Assembly: GCF_021728395.1 (NCBI RefSeq)
Contig: NZ_JAKKCM010000002.1
Span: forward strand, 310,001 to 374,000
Direction of reading: 5' to 3'
DNA: 64,000 nucleotides
From: Vibrio sp. J1-1
GTDB taxonomy: Bacteria; Pseudomonadota; Gammaproteobacteria; Enterobacterales; Vibrionaceae
Made by a program: the position numbers and the translations under genes. The notes under the pieces were generated by a model. That model worked only from the letters and a program-made list of their open reading frames with translations, had not been told where the DNA came from and did no database searches. Below, piece by piece: positions 1 through 8,676 of the stretch. Position 1 is the first letter of the stretch; each line of letters opens with the position of its first letter.

Positions 1-79
1 CTCTGCGAAATAAATCCAATGCAGTGGTTTTCCCACCACCAGGACCACCAGTTACCACAACTTGTAGTTGCTTTTTCAT
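1..79 (-). CDS. N-terminus of a P-loop ATPase (partial, runs off the window)
   Basis: Only the first 26 codons are present; the rest lies before base 1. The translation begins MKKQLQVVVTGGPGGGKTT, a Walker A loop placed right at the N-terminus, as in the AAA_28 / NadR-like single-domain ATPases. An AGAGG-type ribosome site precedes the ATG at 79 on the minus strand. The fold is clear, but substrate and pathway cannot be told from this fragment. Confidence 0.7.
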   Translation of the reverse strand, partial: MKKQLQVVVTGGPGGGKTTALDLFRR

Positions 80-231
80 CCTGACCTCTGACTTTAAGTA
101 GTGCGTTGATATTTAAAGCATAGTCAAAAAAGAAACAACGTTAGGTAATGTTAGGTTTAATAAATGGCTGGCTCGGTAAACCACATACAAATATTTCTGA
201 CTCTGTGAATTATGTGCACTGTCGGTGTTGT

Positions 232-990
232 CTAAATAACCTCGAACTCAAGTCGCTTATTATCATGCATATTGATTGAGTGCATTTCGATGGATCCTGG
301 ATGGAACTCGCACAAAGTAATACGTGGGTCTGGGATAAAGTTGTTCGCACTGTAACCTGCGCCAGTATCAATAAATAACTTATTTTTCTTAATTTTGGGG
401 CTGTTTAACGGGGTATGGCCGGACACAACAAAATCAACATTATCAATATGCTTACCTGTACTTCTTAAAATATCATCCCGACCCCAAAGCATGGTCTTAA
501 TAGATTCTTTATCTACGGACTTTTCGTCGGGTGGCCATAGAGTAAACGGATACTCGGCATGCAGTACCCCAATAAGCCACTGGTTGACTTCCAAACTGAG
601 CGTCAGACTATAGAACGAAGCAACGGTTTCTCTGGCAGTTTCTTTTTCGGCTTGCGTTAAGGATAACCACCATTCGCCACCATTCATCATCCACATGGAC
701 TTTCTGTAAGGGTCTTGATCGAATCTTTCCAAAATAAAGCTGTCGTGATTTCCCAGGACGGGAAAGAACCATTTTTCTCTCGCGAGGTTTAAACATCGTA
801 ATGAGTCATTACCTCGATCGGTTAAATCACCAACCGAGAATACGCGATCTCGATATTTGTCGAAGTGGAGCACCTTTAACGCATGAATAAACAGTTCGAA
901 ATTACCATGAATATCACCAACAAACAGATCTTTTCCCAACGTATTTCGGGAGAAGCGAGTATGTAATGGTAAGTCAGACGGACTGCTCAT
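232..990 (-). CDS. PPP-family metallophosphoesterase (serine/threonine phosphatase-like)
   Basis: A 252-residue calcineurin-like phosphoesterase of the PphA/PphB/lambda-phosphatase type. All metal-site motifs are visible in order: GDIHG near residue 26, GDLTDRG near 55, GNHD near 80, and GHTP near 190, followed by a DTGAGY segment typical of bacterial PPP phosphatases. These bind two metal ions and hydrolyse phosphoprotein or small phosphoesters; the substrate is unknown. An upstream in-frame GTG at 996 would add two residues, but the ATG at 990 is preferred. Neither has a strong ribosome site. It stands alone, between the edge ATPase and a LysR gene. Confidence 0.85.
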   Translation of the reverse strand: MSSPSDLPLHTRFSRNTLGKDLFVGDIHGNFELFIHALKVLHFDKYRDRVFSVGDLTDRGNDSLRCLNLAREKWFFPVLGNHDSFILERFDQDPYRKSMWMMNGGEWWLSLTQAEKETARETVASFYSLTLSLEVNQWLIGVLHAEYPFTLWPPDEKSVDKESIKTMLWGRDDILRSTGKHIDNVDFVVSGHTPLNSPKIKKNKLFIDTGAGYSANNFIPDPRITLCEFHPGSIEMHSINMHDNKRLEFEVI

Positions 991-1087
991 GATCACTAGC
1001 TTACTTATATCAGCGATACCTTACTCAAGAATAGCACAGGCTAAAAAAGGGCAGTTTGCACTTGTAAGTCGTCGCTTTAGAGCGTCG

Positions 1088-1972
1088 TTAATCCTTATTG
1101 ACTTCAGATAAAAGAAAATCGCGAAATGTCTGATTGGCACGCGAAAGGTAGCTATCTTTACGCCAAGCGAGGCTCAGATCGATTTCGAACGTTTCAGCGA
1201 ATGGACGAGTAACTATCTCATCGTCATCTCTTATTGCGACTTTCCACATCGGTGAAATGGCGTAACCTTGGCGAATCACTGCTTTGATTAAAGGCAGTAA
1301 GTTACTGCTAAACGCGACTTTCGGTTTCATGTTAACTTGCTGAGAAACTAGGTCAATTAAGGTGTGGTGATAGTAGCCTTTTTGAAACAGGACTAAATCG
1401 TGTGCAAGAAAATCAGAATACTCAATCACCTCTTTCTCTGCTAAAGGGTGATCGACGGCCATACAAACGACCATTTCTTCGCGAATAAGAGGGCCGCTTT
1501 CTAATTCCGGTGTGAGGTCTTTGCTCGCAACGACACCAAGCTCCACTTCTCCTTCAAGTAACATTCGTCGAATATTACGCGTGCCTGTATCGAGGATATT
1601 CATATCAATATTCGGATATTGATGCCTGAATGCCATCACAAGAGGCGGAAAGTAGTAAGAGCCGAGCATGCTGGGTACGGCGACGTCAACCAAACCCTGA
1701 TCTAATCCTTCCATTGCCTGCATCGCCAACTTGGCATCATCAGCCTGTTTTAAGATTTGTTTAGCGTGTGAAAGAAACTCATTGCCAGCGACGGTCAAAG
1801 AAATACCGCGATCTCTGCGATTAAACAGTGGGGTTTTCAGTTCCTGCTCCAGTTTCTTGATACTACTGCTAATTGCTGGTTGCGCTAAGTTCATCAACCT
1901 GGCTGCGGCGGAAATAGAGCTGTGCTCTGCGGCGGCAACAAAATGCTTTAACTGTCGTAATTCCATATCCAC
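1088..1972 (-). CDS. LysR-family transcriptional regulator
   Basis: A 294-residue LysR regulator. The N-terminal winged helix-turn-helix is plain (LRQLKHFVAAAEHSSISAAA, then the AQPAISSSIKKLEQEL recognition region at about 20-50), followed by a periplasmic-binding-like effector domain from about 95 to 290. It is divergent from an MFS transporter gene 160 bp away. That is the classic LysR arrangement and suggests it controls that exporter and itself. The ligand is unknown. Confidence 0.88.
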   Translation of the reverse strand: MDMELRQLKHFVAAAEHSSISAAARLMNLAQPAISSSIKKLEQELKTPLFNRRDRGISLTVAGNEFLSHAKQILKQADDAKLAMQAMEGLDQGLVDVAVPSMLGSYYFPPLVMAFRHQYPNIDMNILDTGTRNIRRMLLEGEVELGVVASKDLTPELESGPLIREEMVVCMAVDHPLAEKEVIEYSDFLAHDLVLFQKGYYHHTLIDLVSQQVNMKPKVAFSSNLLPLIKAVIRQGYAISPMWKVAIRDDDEIVTRPFAETFEIDLSLAWRKDSYLSRANQTFRDFLLSEVNKD

Positions 1973-2028
1973 TCATCCTTACCTAGATCGCACGGCGACG
2001 GCGTCGATTCATCTAAGCATATAAATAT

Positions 2029-2049
2029 TATTTATGGATCTGATAAATA
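2029..2049. promoter_or_regulatory. Candidate LysR operator in the divergent promoter region
   Basis: A perfect 7-7-7 dyad: TATTTAT at 2029-2035, seven bases, then ATAAATA at 2043-2049. It fits the T-N11-A rule for LysR-type sites. It lies between the LysR gene (start 1972) and the MFS gene (start 2133). The assignment rests on symmetry and position only; the region is AT-rich, so chance is possible. Confidence 0.4.
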
Positions 2050-2132
2050 CAAAATATTTTTTTTATTGTCAATTGGTCGATACCCTAGCGCTGTAACCAG
2101 TTTCATTAATTAATAAGAAAAAGTAGTTTGCA

Positions 2133-3335
2133 GTGAAAAAATCAGCCCATTACAGCAGAGTCGTCATTTGTGTCTGTCTCTTCTCCATCGTCACTTTTGC
2201 CAATATCTATTGGTTGCAGCCCCTGCTACCCGTTCTTCAGAAAGAATTTCAGGTAAGCTCTTTGGCTGCAAACTTGGCAATGTCAGCACCTTTATTTGGT
2301 ATGGGATTGGGCTTATTGATTTTCGCCAGTTTGTCTGACGCTATCGGGCGGTGCAAAGTGTTATTAGTGGGGACCGCGATTGGGCTTTTGGTCTCGCTTG
2401 CTCTGCCTATGGTAAAAAACTATGACGTTTTCTTAAGCTTACGTTTTCTTCAGGGTATGTTTTTGGCGGTATGTCCGGCATTGGCAGTACCGCTTATGGG
2501 AGAGGAACTGAGAAAAAGTTGGCTAGCAGGCGCAGTCGGTTTTTACGTAGCCTCTAACACACTTGGCGGGATCTGCAGTCGCTTAATGGGTGGACTCAGC
2601 GCGGAACTTCTTGGTAACTGGGCATACGCTGGCTATATGATTGCCGGTATCAGTGTGGTTCTGTATGTCATCATTTACTGTTTATTGCCTAAGCAGCGTC
2701 ACTTTAAACCAGCTCCTCTTCGAGTGGGTAAATGTCTCAAAGCGTATGGCTATCACCTTAAAAACCCTCAGCTGGTGGTGTTGTACCTATTAATCGGTTT
2801 GGCATTCGGTACGTTTGTTAATCTTTCTAACTACTTGATGATGGTGTTGAGCGATTACCCATATAACCTGCCTAGCGACATTCGTAGTTTGATGTTTTTA
2901 ACGTTACTTGGCGGTACAACCAGCTCTTCGCTTGCCGGGCAGTTTGCAAAAAAACACAGTCAGATTACTGGTGTGGCGTTTGGCGCAATCATCATGTTGA
3001 TGGCCAACTTTTTAATGAGTTGGTCTAACATCTATACCATGGTGATCGGGATGGTGATGGTATCGGTTGGATTCTTTTTCTGTCATGCGCAAGCCAGTAC
3101 CTTGATTGGTCGAAAAGCCACTAAATCTAAAGGCAGTGCCCAAGCGCTATACAGTCTGTTTTATTACTCCGGTGCGAGCTTAGGCGTATTTTTCTTAGAG
3201 CCGTTTTATCAAGCCTGGGGATGGCAGGGTATTCTGGGAGCCACACGTATCGCACTCGCGCTTTGTATCCTATTGGTGATCATTTACCAGTGGATCAAAA
3301 TATACAAAGACAACCACTCTCATGCTATGTCATAA
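2133..3335 (+). CDS. MFS transporter, YnfM-like drug/solute exporter
   Basis: A 400-residue inner-membrane protein with about twelve hydrophobic segments. The first reads VVICVCLFSIVTFANIYWLQ, and a loop 2-3 signature (SDAIGRCKVLL) lies near residue 70, as in the YnfM / arabinose-efflux branch of the major facilitator superfamily. It is a secondary transporter, most likely a proton-coupled exporter, with unknown substrate. The chosen start is a GTG with a weak ribosome site (AAGTAG); the first ATG further in would cut the first membrane segment. A LysR gene is divergent from it. A hairpin terminator follows. Confidence 0.8.
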   Translation: MKKSAHYSRVVICVCLFSIVTFANIYWLQPLLPVLQKEFQVSSLAANLAMSAPLFGMGLGLLIFASLSDAIGRCKVLLVGTAIGLLVSLALPMVKNYDVFLSLRFLQGMFLAVCPALAVPLMGEELRKSWLAGAVGFYVASNTLGGICSRLMGGLSAELLGNWAYAGYMIAGISVVLYVIIYCLLPKQRHFKPAPLRVGKCLKAYGYHLKNPQLVVLYLLIGLAFGTFVNLSNYLMMVLSDYPYNLPSDIRSLMFLTLLGGTTSSSLAGQFAKKHSQITGVAFGAIIMLMANFLMSWSNIYTMVIGMVMVSVGFFFCHAQASTLIGRKATKSKGSAQALYSLFYYSGASLGVFFLEPFYQAWGWQGILGATRIALALCILLVIIYQWIKIYKDNHSHAMS

Positions 3336-3370
3336 ATGCTCTGTGTATGATTGTGTTTAGCGTATCGTTA

Positions 3371-3396
3371 AAAGAGCCTATCGCGGGCTCTTTTTC
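3371..3396 (+). terminator. Rho-independent terminator after the MFS gene
   Basis: AAAGAGCC, a six-base loop, then GGCTCTTT running into a T-rich tail. It sits 36 bp past the MFS stop codon. Confidence 0.8.
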
Positions 3397-3442
3397 ATTT
3401 TGGATGAAGTAAAGCATATGCAACTCTTGTGTTAATCCAATG

Positions 3443-3557
3443 TTTCAGGCAGTCTGGAAGTTCGATTATATATCCAACTCAATCCCCGAGAGCTAATCGG
3501 TAAGTCGCTTTTGCCAACTATCCGTATTACGTGACACGGTGGACGCCTGAAAGGAAG
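3443..3557 (+). promoter_or_regulatory. Candidate structured RNA leader of eamA
   Basis: The 5' arm TTTCAGGC (3443-3450) plus GTC (3452-3454) pairs with GAC (3542-3544) plus GCCTGAAA (3545-3552), with one bulged A. Three smaller hairpins lie inside: TGGA/TCCA (3455-3458 with 3473-3476), CCGA/TCGG (3486-3489 with 3497-3500) and CCGT/ACGG (3522-3525 with 3536-3539). The closing stem overlaps the AAGGA ribosome site (3551-3555) of eamA. The pairings are read from the sequence. A regulatory role is inference. I could not match it to a riboswitch class I know. Confidence 0.4.
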
Positions 3558-3561
3558 CATA

Positions 3562-4470
3562 ATGTCATTACGTGATCGGTTATTAGCTCTCACCATCGTG
3601 CTGGTGTGGGGTATCAATTTTGTGGTCATTAAAGTTGGCTTGCTAGGAATGCCACCTCTGTTGCTGGCAGGACTACGTTTTGCTCTGGTCGCGTTTCCTG
3701 CGTTGTTATTCATTCCTCGCCCCAAACTGCCTTTAAAATGGCTTGTTGCCTACGGTTTAACCATCAGTTTTGGTCAGTTTGCGTTACTTTTCTGGGCGCT
3801 GAATGTTGGCTTAGCGGCTGGACTAGCATCATTACTCTTACAAGCTCAGGCGTTTATAACGTTAGGATTTGGAATACTGCTACTAAGAGAGACGGTGCAG
3901 CGCCACAATGTTATCGCGGTTGCAACCTCAGGTTGTGGTGTTTACTTACTTGCGGCGGTACAACATGATGGAGCCGCGTCGCTTACCGGTGTCACCTTGA
4001 TATTAATTTTAGGTGCTGCAACTTGTTGGGCGCTTGGCAATATTACTAATAAAGTGATCATGAAAAATTACAGCGTGCCGACTATGTCACTGATCGTATG
4101 GAGCGCGCTAGTTCCAACACTCGCCTTTGCCATCGCCTCTTTTTCGATAGAGGGACCAGAGGTTATCAAGAGCTCTGTGTTAAATATGCAATGGCACAAT
4201 ATGTTTTCGATTGTTTACTTGTCACTTTTGGCGACCATTGTTGGCTATGGAGGTTGGAGTTACCTGCTGAGTCGTTATCCAACCGCTTTGGTTGCTCCTC
4301 TGTCATTACTAGTTCCGGTATTTGGTTTGCTCAGTGCTTGGGTATTACTAGACGAGAGCCTGAGCTTCTACCAAATAGCAGGTGTAGTGGTAATTGCTAT
4401 TGGGCTGATAATCAATGTATTTGGTCAACGTTGGTTCAGGAGAAAAGCTGATCTGGTATCACCAGTATAA
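3562..4470 (+). CDS. eamA: O-acetylserine/cysteine exporter, EamA (DMT superfamily)
   Basis: A 302-residue protein with ten hydrophobic helices arranged as two EamA repeats (about 5-135 and 150-285). The N-terminal half is very close to my memory of E. coli EamA/YdeD: GINFVVIKVGL, MPPLLLAGLRFALVAFPA and LLLQAQAF all have direct counterparts. E. coli EamA exports O-acetylserine and cysteine through the inner membrane. An AAGGA site five to eight bases before the ATG supports the start. It is monocistronic, behind a leader of about 110 nt that appears folded. Confidence 0.88.
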   Translation: MSLRDRLLALTIVLVWGINFVVIKVGLLGMPPLLLAGLRFALVAFPALLFIPRPKLPLKWLVAYGLTISFGQFALLFWALNVGLAAGLASLLLQAQAFITLGFGILLLRETVQRHNVIAVATSGCGVYLLAAVQHDGAASLTGVTLILILGAATCWALGNITNKVIMKNYSVPTMSLIVWSALVPTLAFAIASFSIEGPEVIKSSVLNMQWHNMFSIVYLSLLATIVGYGGWSYLLSRYPTALVAPLSLLVPVFGLLSAWVLLDESLSFYQIAGVVVIAIGLIINVFGQRWFRRKADLVSPV

Positions 4471-4639
4471 CGATAACCTGCAAAATAGAATCGCTTGGTT
4501 ATCTTATTGATGGGCAATGCCACTAAGTGTTAAATTTGAACAAGCAAAGTGAGTATAGAAGCATTAAAATGCTATCACTTTTTGGTTATTAGCCGTAACT
4601 ATATAAATCATTAATAAACAAGGACTTCAAAGCCTCACT

Positions 4640-5002
4640 ATGAACGAAACTCAGTTTCCGATAAATTCGCACTTTGCGTATCACGCCCATGTCTATTTTG
4701 ACCAACAAACTATCACGTTTGCTGCCGCGCTATGCGAAGAAGCTGGCCGTCGTTTTAATGTACATATTGGTAGGGTTCATGAGAAGTTGGTTGGCCCGCA
4801 TCCTAAATGGAGTTGCCAGATTAAATTCACCTCTAATGAGTTTGATGATCTGGTGCCTTGGTTAGAGCAAAAAAGGAATGGCTTATCGGTTCTGATACAT
4901 GCTGATACGGGAAATGATTTGGAAGATCATACACTGCACGCTTACTGGTTAGGCGAGCGTCTTGAGCTTGATTTGTCATTATTCAGTGCTGAAAAACAAT
5001 AA
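4640..5002 (+). CDS. DOPA 4,5-dioxygenase family protein
   Basis: A small, 120-residue protein of the DOPA 4,5-dioxygenase family (PF08883). The visible family features are HAHVYF near residue 15, VGPHPKWSCQI near 52 and LIHADTGNDLEDHT near 86. These carry the histidines expected to bind the metal. Members are small cytoplasmic proteins; fungal and plant relatives cleave DOPA, while the role of the bacterial ones is mostly unknown. It is monocistronic, with its own terminator. Confidence 0.8.
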   Translation: MNETQFPINSHFAYHAHVYFDQQTITFAAALCEEAGRRFNVHIGRVHEKLVGPHPKWSCQIKFTSNEFDDLVPWLEQKRNGLSVLIHADTGNDLEDHTLHAYWLGERLELDLSLFSAEKQ

Positions 5003-5038
5003 CCTATTTAACGATGTTAGTTCCCTTGTTCTCATTAT

Positions 5039-5067
5039 AAAAAGAATCGCAATGTTGATTCTTTTTT
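5039..5067 (+). terminator. Rho-independent terminator after the DOPA-dioxygenase-like gene
   Basis: AAAAAGAATC, eight bases, then GATTCTTTTTT. Stem and T-run are both clear, starting 36 bp past the stop. The run of A before the stem means it could also work on the other strand. Confidence 0.75.
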
Positions 5068-5179
5068 AATGCGAATAATATATACAACCCCCTCCCTGGC
5101 AGACTAGTCCTATACCAAATCTTGAATATTTAAGTATCTTATCTGAAACCTTTCTTTAACGGTTCAGACTTAACCCGAC

Positions 5180-5202
5180 AGGCAGTTAAAAGCGAACTGC
5201 CT
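5180..5202. other. Short inverted repeat in the 5003-5296 intergenic region
   Basis: AGGCAGTT, seven bases, AACTGCCT. No T-run follows on either strand, so it is not a standard terminator. It lies about 95 bp past the end of the minus-strand LysR gene. Nothing else is recognisable in this 294-bp gap apart from the terminator at 5039. Confidence 0.35.
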
Positions 5203-5296
5203 CCGCACTATTTACTCTAGTAGCTGCTAAAACAAAAGTTCCATTCAATAGTGAAGTTGATCCCAGTTGAGTAGGCTTTGTCTCGATTGCTGGGTC

Positions 5297-6151
5297 TTAC
5301 CACTCCTTAAGTAACTTTTCTAACCATTCTATGAACATAAAATTATGTCGAGAAAGGTGTTTTTCTTTATTCGCTATGTAGTAACAGAGCTGAGAATTGA
5401 TGGCTTGGGTGTTCATTTCGGTTAACACGCCTGCTTTTACATAGCCTTGCGTGAGTGTTCTTGAACAGAATACATAGGCGTTTTCTAGTAAAGCTTGTTG
5501 AATACCAAATAACTCTTGATCGAATTGTCTAACATTAATTTGCTTGTTCTGTAGGCCGTTGAGTTCTAGCCATGCTTGCAGTGGCACACTTGGCAAGGTG
5601 CTATTTTTCCAATCGGTGGTGTAAATAGTAATTTGCTCTGTCTGGCTAAATTGTGCCGCAGTGTGAGCTGTACAAAATAGATTAAATTGTTCGAGTTTGA
5701 TTACATCAGTGTTTGATTGTTTGTCAATTTCACCGAGTCGAATAGGTAAGGTGAAGTTGTTTGCTTCAATGCTCTCACCGCTTGTGATATTCACGTTGCT
5801 CGCAGGATATAGCGTATAAAATTCTTGAAGAGCGGGAATTAGAACCAAAGCGGCAAATGACGACGTGGTTGCGACATTAATTTGTTTATCTTTCGCTGCA
5901 ACTTTTTCGATCGCTGTTTCGATAGTTTGAAAGCCTTGGCTGGTAGCGGCTGCTAGTTCTTTACCAAGTTCAGTAAGTGTCACTTTTCTTGTTGTACGCA
6001 CGAATAAGGTAACGCTAAGTCGCTGCTCAAGTTTATTAATGTGGTGAGAAACAGCAGTTGGCGAAATGGATAATTCAGCGGCGGCAGCCTTAAAACTGCC
6101 CAGCCTGGCAGCTGATTCGAACGCTTTGAGCGCGGGCAAAGAAACTTGCAT
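5297..6151 (-). CDS. LysR-family transcriptional regulator (GcvA-like)
   Basis: A 284-residue LysR regulator. The N-terminal helix-turn-helix (LPALKAFESAARLGSFKAAA, then SPTAVSHHINKLEQRL at about 28-45) has the GcvA-type form seen in regulators of amino-acid or beta-lactamase genes. The effector domain follows from about 90. It is divergent from a reductase/deaminase gene pair, which it probably controls. A GATGA-N7-TCATC dyad lies in the gap. The specific ligand is unknown. Confidence 0.87.
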   Translation of the reverse strand: MQVSLPALKAFESAARLGSFKAAAAELSISPTAVSHHINKLEQRLSVTLFVRTTRKVTLTELGKELAAATSQGFQTIETAIEKVAAKDKQINVATTSSFAALVLIPALQEFYTLYPASNVNITSGESIEANNFTLPIRLGEIDKQSNTDVIKLEQFNLFCTAHTAAQFSQTEQITIYTTDWKNSTLPSVPLQAWLELNGLQNKQINVRQFDQELFGIQQALLENAYVFCSRTLTQGYVKAGVLTEMNTQAINSQLCYYIANKEKHLSRHNFMFIEWLEKLLKEW

Positions 6152-6185
6152 GATTTCTTCTCTTTAAACAATGAAAGCAAAAATT

Positions 6186-6204
6186 AGATGAATTTTACTC
6201 ATCT
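6186..6204. promoter_or_regulatory. Candidate LysR operator between the LysR gene and the reductase gene
   Basis: AGATGA, seven bases, TCATCT. The dyad is perfect over six bases per arm, of LysR T-N11-A type, and lies 35 bp upstream of the LysR start and about 80 bp before the reductase start. Assigned by symmetry and position only. Confidence 0.45.
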
Positions 6205-6285
6205 GTAAATGTTTTTTACTCGTTTGTGATTCGTCCCATGAATTAGAAAAATAGCAGTCAGATTAAACAAGCCGAGGTGCCCAAA

Positions 6286-6969
6286 ATGAGTGTTATTTTA
6301 CATGTAGATTCGAGCGTTAGAGCGGTTGCGAATGCAAACCCCGAACACGACTCCATTTCTAAAAAACTAGCAAAAAAGTTTATTTCACAGTTTAGAGAAG
6401 AATCTACTATAGATGAGTATATTTATCGTGATGTAGGTGTAACTGCGCCTCAGTTTATTAATCAAGATTGGATAGGCGCGGTATTTACCCCAGAATCGAA
6501 AAGAACCTCTCATCAACAGCAGATTTTGACGCAGTCAGATGAACTTATTGCTGAGGTGGAAAAAGCTAATATCATCGTCATTTCGTCACCAATGTATAAT
6601 TACGGAATGCCAGCACAGTTAAAGGCTTGGTTTGATCAAGTCATACGTATAAACAAAACCTTTGATTTTGATTTAGCGCGTGGTGATAAGCCTTTGGCTC
6701 CTATACTGTCCGACAAGACATTAGTGATTATTACTTCAAGTGGTGAGTTTGGTTTTGAAAAAGGCGGAATAAACGAAGCATCCAGTCATCTGGTGCCGCA
6801 TTTACGTACTTTGAGTAAGTACTTAGGTGTGACAGATATTTACGAGATAGCGTCAGAGTATCAAGAGTTTGCCGATCATAGACATGAAAAATCATTGCAA
6901 ATGGCTGAGTCTAAAGCCGATGAAACCGCTTCTGTATTGGCCGAAAAGTTGAGGCTTAAAACATGTTAG
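6286..6969 (+). CDS. FMN-dependent NAD(P)H oxidoreductase, AzoR-like
   Basis: A 227-residue flavodoxin-fold protein of the AzoR/AcpD family, which reduces azo dyes and quinones with NAD(P)H and FMN. Visible features are the phosphate-binding N-terminus (LHVDSSVR), SPMYNYGMPAQLKAWFDQV near residue 97, where FMN and substrate bind, and ITSSGEFGF near 145. The ATG at 6286 is preferred over the upstream GTG at 6277, because the GAGG ribosome site (6274-6277) is correctly spaced only for the ATG. Its last codons overlap the start of the deaminase gene. Confidence 0.85.
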   Translation: MSVILHVDSSVRAVANANPEHDSISKKLAKKFISQFREESTIDEYIYRDVGVTAPQFINQDWIGAVFTPESKRTSHQQQILTQSDELIAEVEKANIIVISSPMYNYGMPAQLKAWFDQVIRINKTFDFDLARGDKPLAPILSDKTLVIITSSGEFGFEKGGINEASSHLVPHLRTLSKYLGVTDIYEIASEYQEFADHRHEKSLQMAESKADETASVLAEKLRLKTC

Positions 6970-7439
6970 ACACAAAGCAAATTACGTATTTTTCTAAACA
7001 AACAATAGCACTAGCTCAGCAACAAGTAGACAAGGGTGGCCTACCTTTTTCATCTGTCATTGTTAACCAACATGGTGACTGTATAGGTGAAGGGGTAAAT
7101 CAAGTTAATGAGTTAAATGATTGTACTGCTCATGCTGAAATTCAAGCGATTAGGGCTGCTTGTGAAAAGTTAGGACGTACCACTCTTACAGGCTCAACCT
7201 TATTCGCTTCTGGAGAGCCATGCGGTTTATGTTATATGGCGATACGTCTAGCTAAAATCAGTCAAGTAGTGATTTTGCTGGATAGAAATGAAGTCAAGCA
7301 GGTCGGGTTTGATTATCTGTGGACGTATCAATTGCAATCTGAAATGACACCTAGCTTCAAGGTTGAGAATCTATCAAATGAGGCTAGATTTGGTCCATTT
7401 ATCCAGTGCCAACAAGGCTTAGACACCACCGGCTTATGA
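6963..7439 (+). CDS. Nucleoside/guanine-type deaminase (CDA fold)
   Basis: A 158-residue zinc deaminase. The zinc and catalytic motifs HAE (near residue 58) and PCGLC (near 88) identify the cytidine/deoxycytidylate deaminase superfamily, in the guanine deaminase / TadA-like branch. The substrate is a purine or pyrimidine base or nucleoside, but which one is not decidable here. The start codon lies inside the end of the reductase gene (7-bp overlap), so the two are probably translationally coupled and co-regulated by the divergent LysR protein. Confidence 0.82.
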   Translation: MLDTKQITYFSKQTIALAQQQVDKGGLPFSSVIVNQHGDCIGEGVNQVNELNDCTAHAEIQAIRAACEKLGRTTLTGSTLFASGEPCGLCYMAIRLAKISQVVILLDRNEVKQVGFDYLWTYQLQSEMTPSFKVENLSNEARFGPFIQCQQGLDTTGL

Positions 7440-7749
7440 TTAAACTCTTAGGGCAAAAGAGGACTTCACTGAGTGAGCGTCTCCTTGCCCACCGTCTACT
7501 TTGGTCATCTAGTTAGCTTTCTTTAATGTCATACAGAATAGAACAGGCCAAAATATACTGACGATTCTTTGTGTTGATGAAACTAATTCAGGCCAGTGAT
7601 AATGAACGCGAGGCGTGAAATACGTCAATGGCTACAGTCGGTACCCAAACTAAAATCATCACATTTGGCGGCGATGTTGAAGTGCTTGGTTTTAAGTTAA
7701 ACGGATCAAAAAGGGCAAGCACCATCATGCTCGCCCTTATTTTGGTCAT
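7440..7749. other. Gap between the deaminase gene and etfA
   Basis: 310 bp between convergent genes. It holds the etfBA terminator (7711-7738) and, at 7602-7700 on the plus strand, a short open frame whose peptide (MNARREIRQWLQ...) looks protein-like but has no identifiable family. This may be a gene remnant. Confidence 0.4.
7706..7738 (-). terminator. Rho-independent terminator of etfBA
   Basis: Read on the minus strand: AAGGGCGAGC, an eight-base loop, GCTTGCCCTT, then a T-run. One mismatch pair lies in the stem. It follows the etfA stop by 11 bp. Confidence 0.75.
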
Positions 7750-8676
7750 TTACAATTGTTCTACAAGCTGAGGTAGTATCTCAAACAGATCGCCGACTAA
7801 TCCATAGTCAGCAACTTCAAAGATCGGGGAGTCTGGATCTTTGTTGATGGCGACAATCACTTTTGACTCTTTCATGCCTGCAAGGTGCTGGATTGCACCG
7901 GAGATCCCAACTGCAATATAAAGTTTAGGTGCCACGATTTTACCGGTTTGACCCACTTGCAAGTCGTTAGCAACAAATCCTGCATCGACCGCAGCGCGAG
8001 AAGCACCAATTGCTGCACCGAGCTTATCAGCGACTTTTTCAATCAATTCAAAGTTCTCTTTGCTACCCACGCCACGACCACCAGAGATCACGATTTCTGC
8101 GGCAGTGAGTTCAGGTCGCTCTGAAACGGTCTTGTCGATAGCAATCAACTCAACGATTGGAGTTTGAACCGAGGTTTGCTGATGTTCAATGTCAACTTGG
8201 TTATTACACGCCACTGAATCAAAGGCAGAAGCACGGACGGTTACCACTCGCAACGGGTCGTTTGAAGTCACTTTAGCGAAGGCGTTACCAGCATAGATTG
8301 GGCGGATAAATGTTTTATCATCAACCACTTGAACGATGTCAGAGATTTGCCCGACGCCGCATTTAGCTGCGATGCGTGGTGCAAGATCTTTACCTTTTGA
8401 TGATGAACTTGCCCAGATAGCGTCGAAATCTTTGGCAAGATTTGTCACTACTGGCGCGACATTTTCAGCGAACTGGTGCACCAGCGATTCGTCGTCAATG
8501 CAAATCACCTTAGCAATACCATCAACTCGGCTTGCCTGTTGGGCGACGTCTTCACACTGATAACCAACCACGAGTAGCGTGTTGTCTTGACTCAACTGAC
8601 CCGCAGCATTCACAACTTTCAGCGTATCTGCATGCAGTTGTTGGTTGTCATGTTCTGCAATAATTAGATTCTTCAT
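7750..8676 (-). CDS. etfA: Electron transfer flavoprotein alpha subunit
   Basis: A 308-residue EtfA. The C-terminal FAD domain carries [14 protein letters not shown] near residue 200, SRAAVDAGF near 227, and [24 protein letters not shown] and AINKD...IF, the standard FAD-binding signature. With EtfB it accepts electrons from acyl-CoA dehydrogenases, such as the two encoded in the liu and valine operons of this window, and passes them to ETF-quinone oxidoreductase. It overlaps etfB by four bases (ATGA), so the pair is an operon with coupled translation. Confidence 0.95.
   Translation of the reverse strand: MKNLIIAEHDNQQLHADTLKVVNAAGQLSQDNTLLVVGYQCEDVAQQASRVDGIAKVICIDDESLVHQFAENVAPVVTNLAKDFDAIWASSSSKGKDLAPRIAAKCGVGQISDIVQVVDDKTFIRPIYAGNAFAKVTSNDPLRVVTVRASAFDSVACNNQVDIEHQQTSVQTPIVELIAIDKTVSERPELTAAEIVISGGRGVGSKENFELIEKVADKLGAAIGASRAAVDAGFVANDLQVGQTGKIVAPKLYIAVGISGAIQHLAGMKESKVIVAINKDPDSPIFEVADYGLVGDLFEILPQLVEQL

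Noticed and set aside
5180..5202. A terminator for the minus-strand LysR gene
   Set aside because: The stem has no T-run on the minus strand, and the loop and flanks do not fit an intrinsic terminator, so it was kept only as an inverted repeat.
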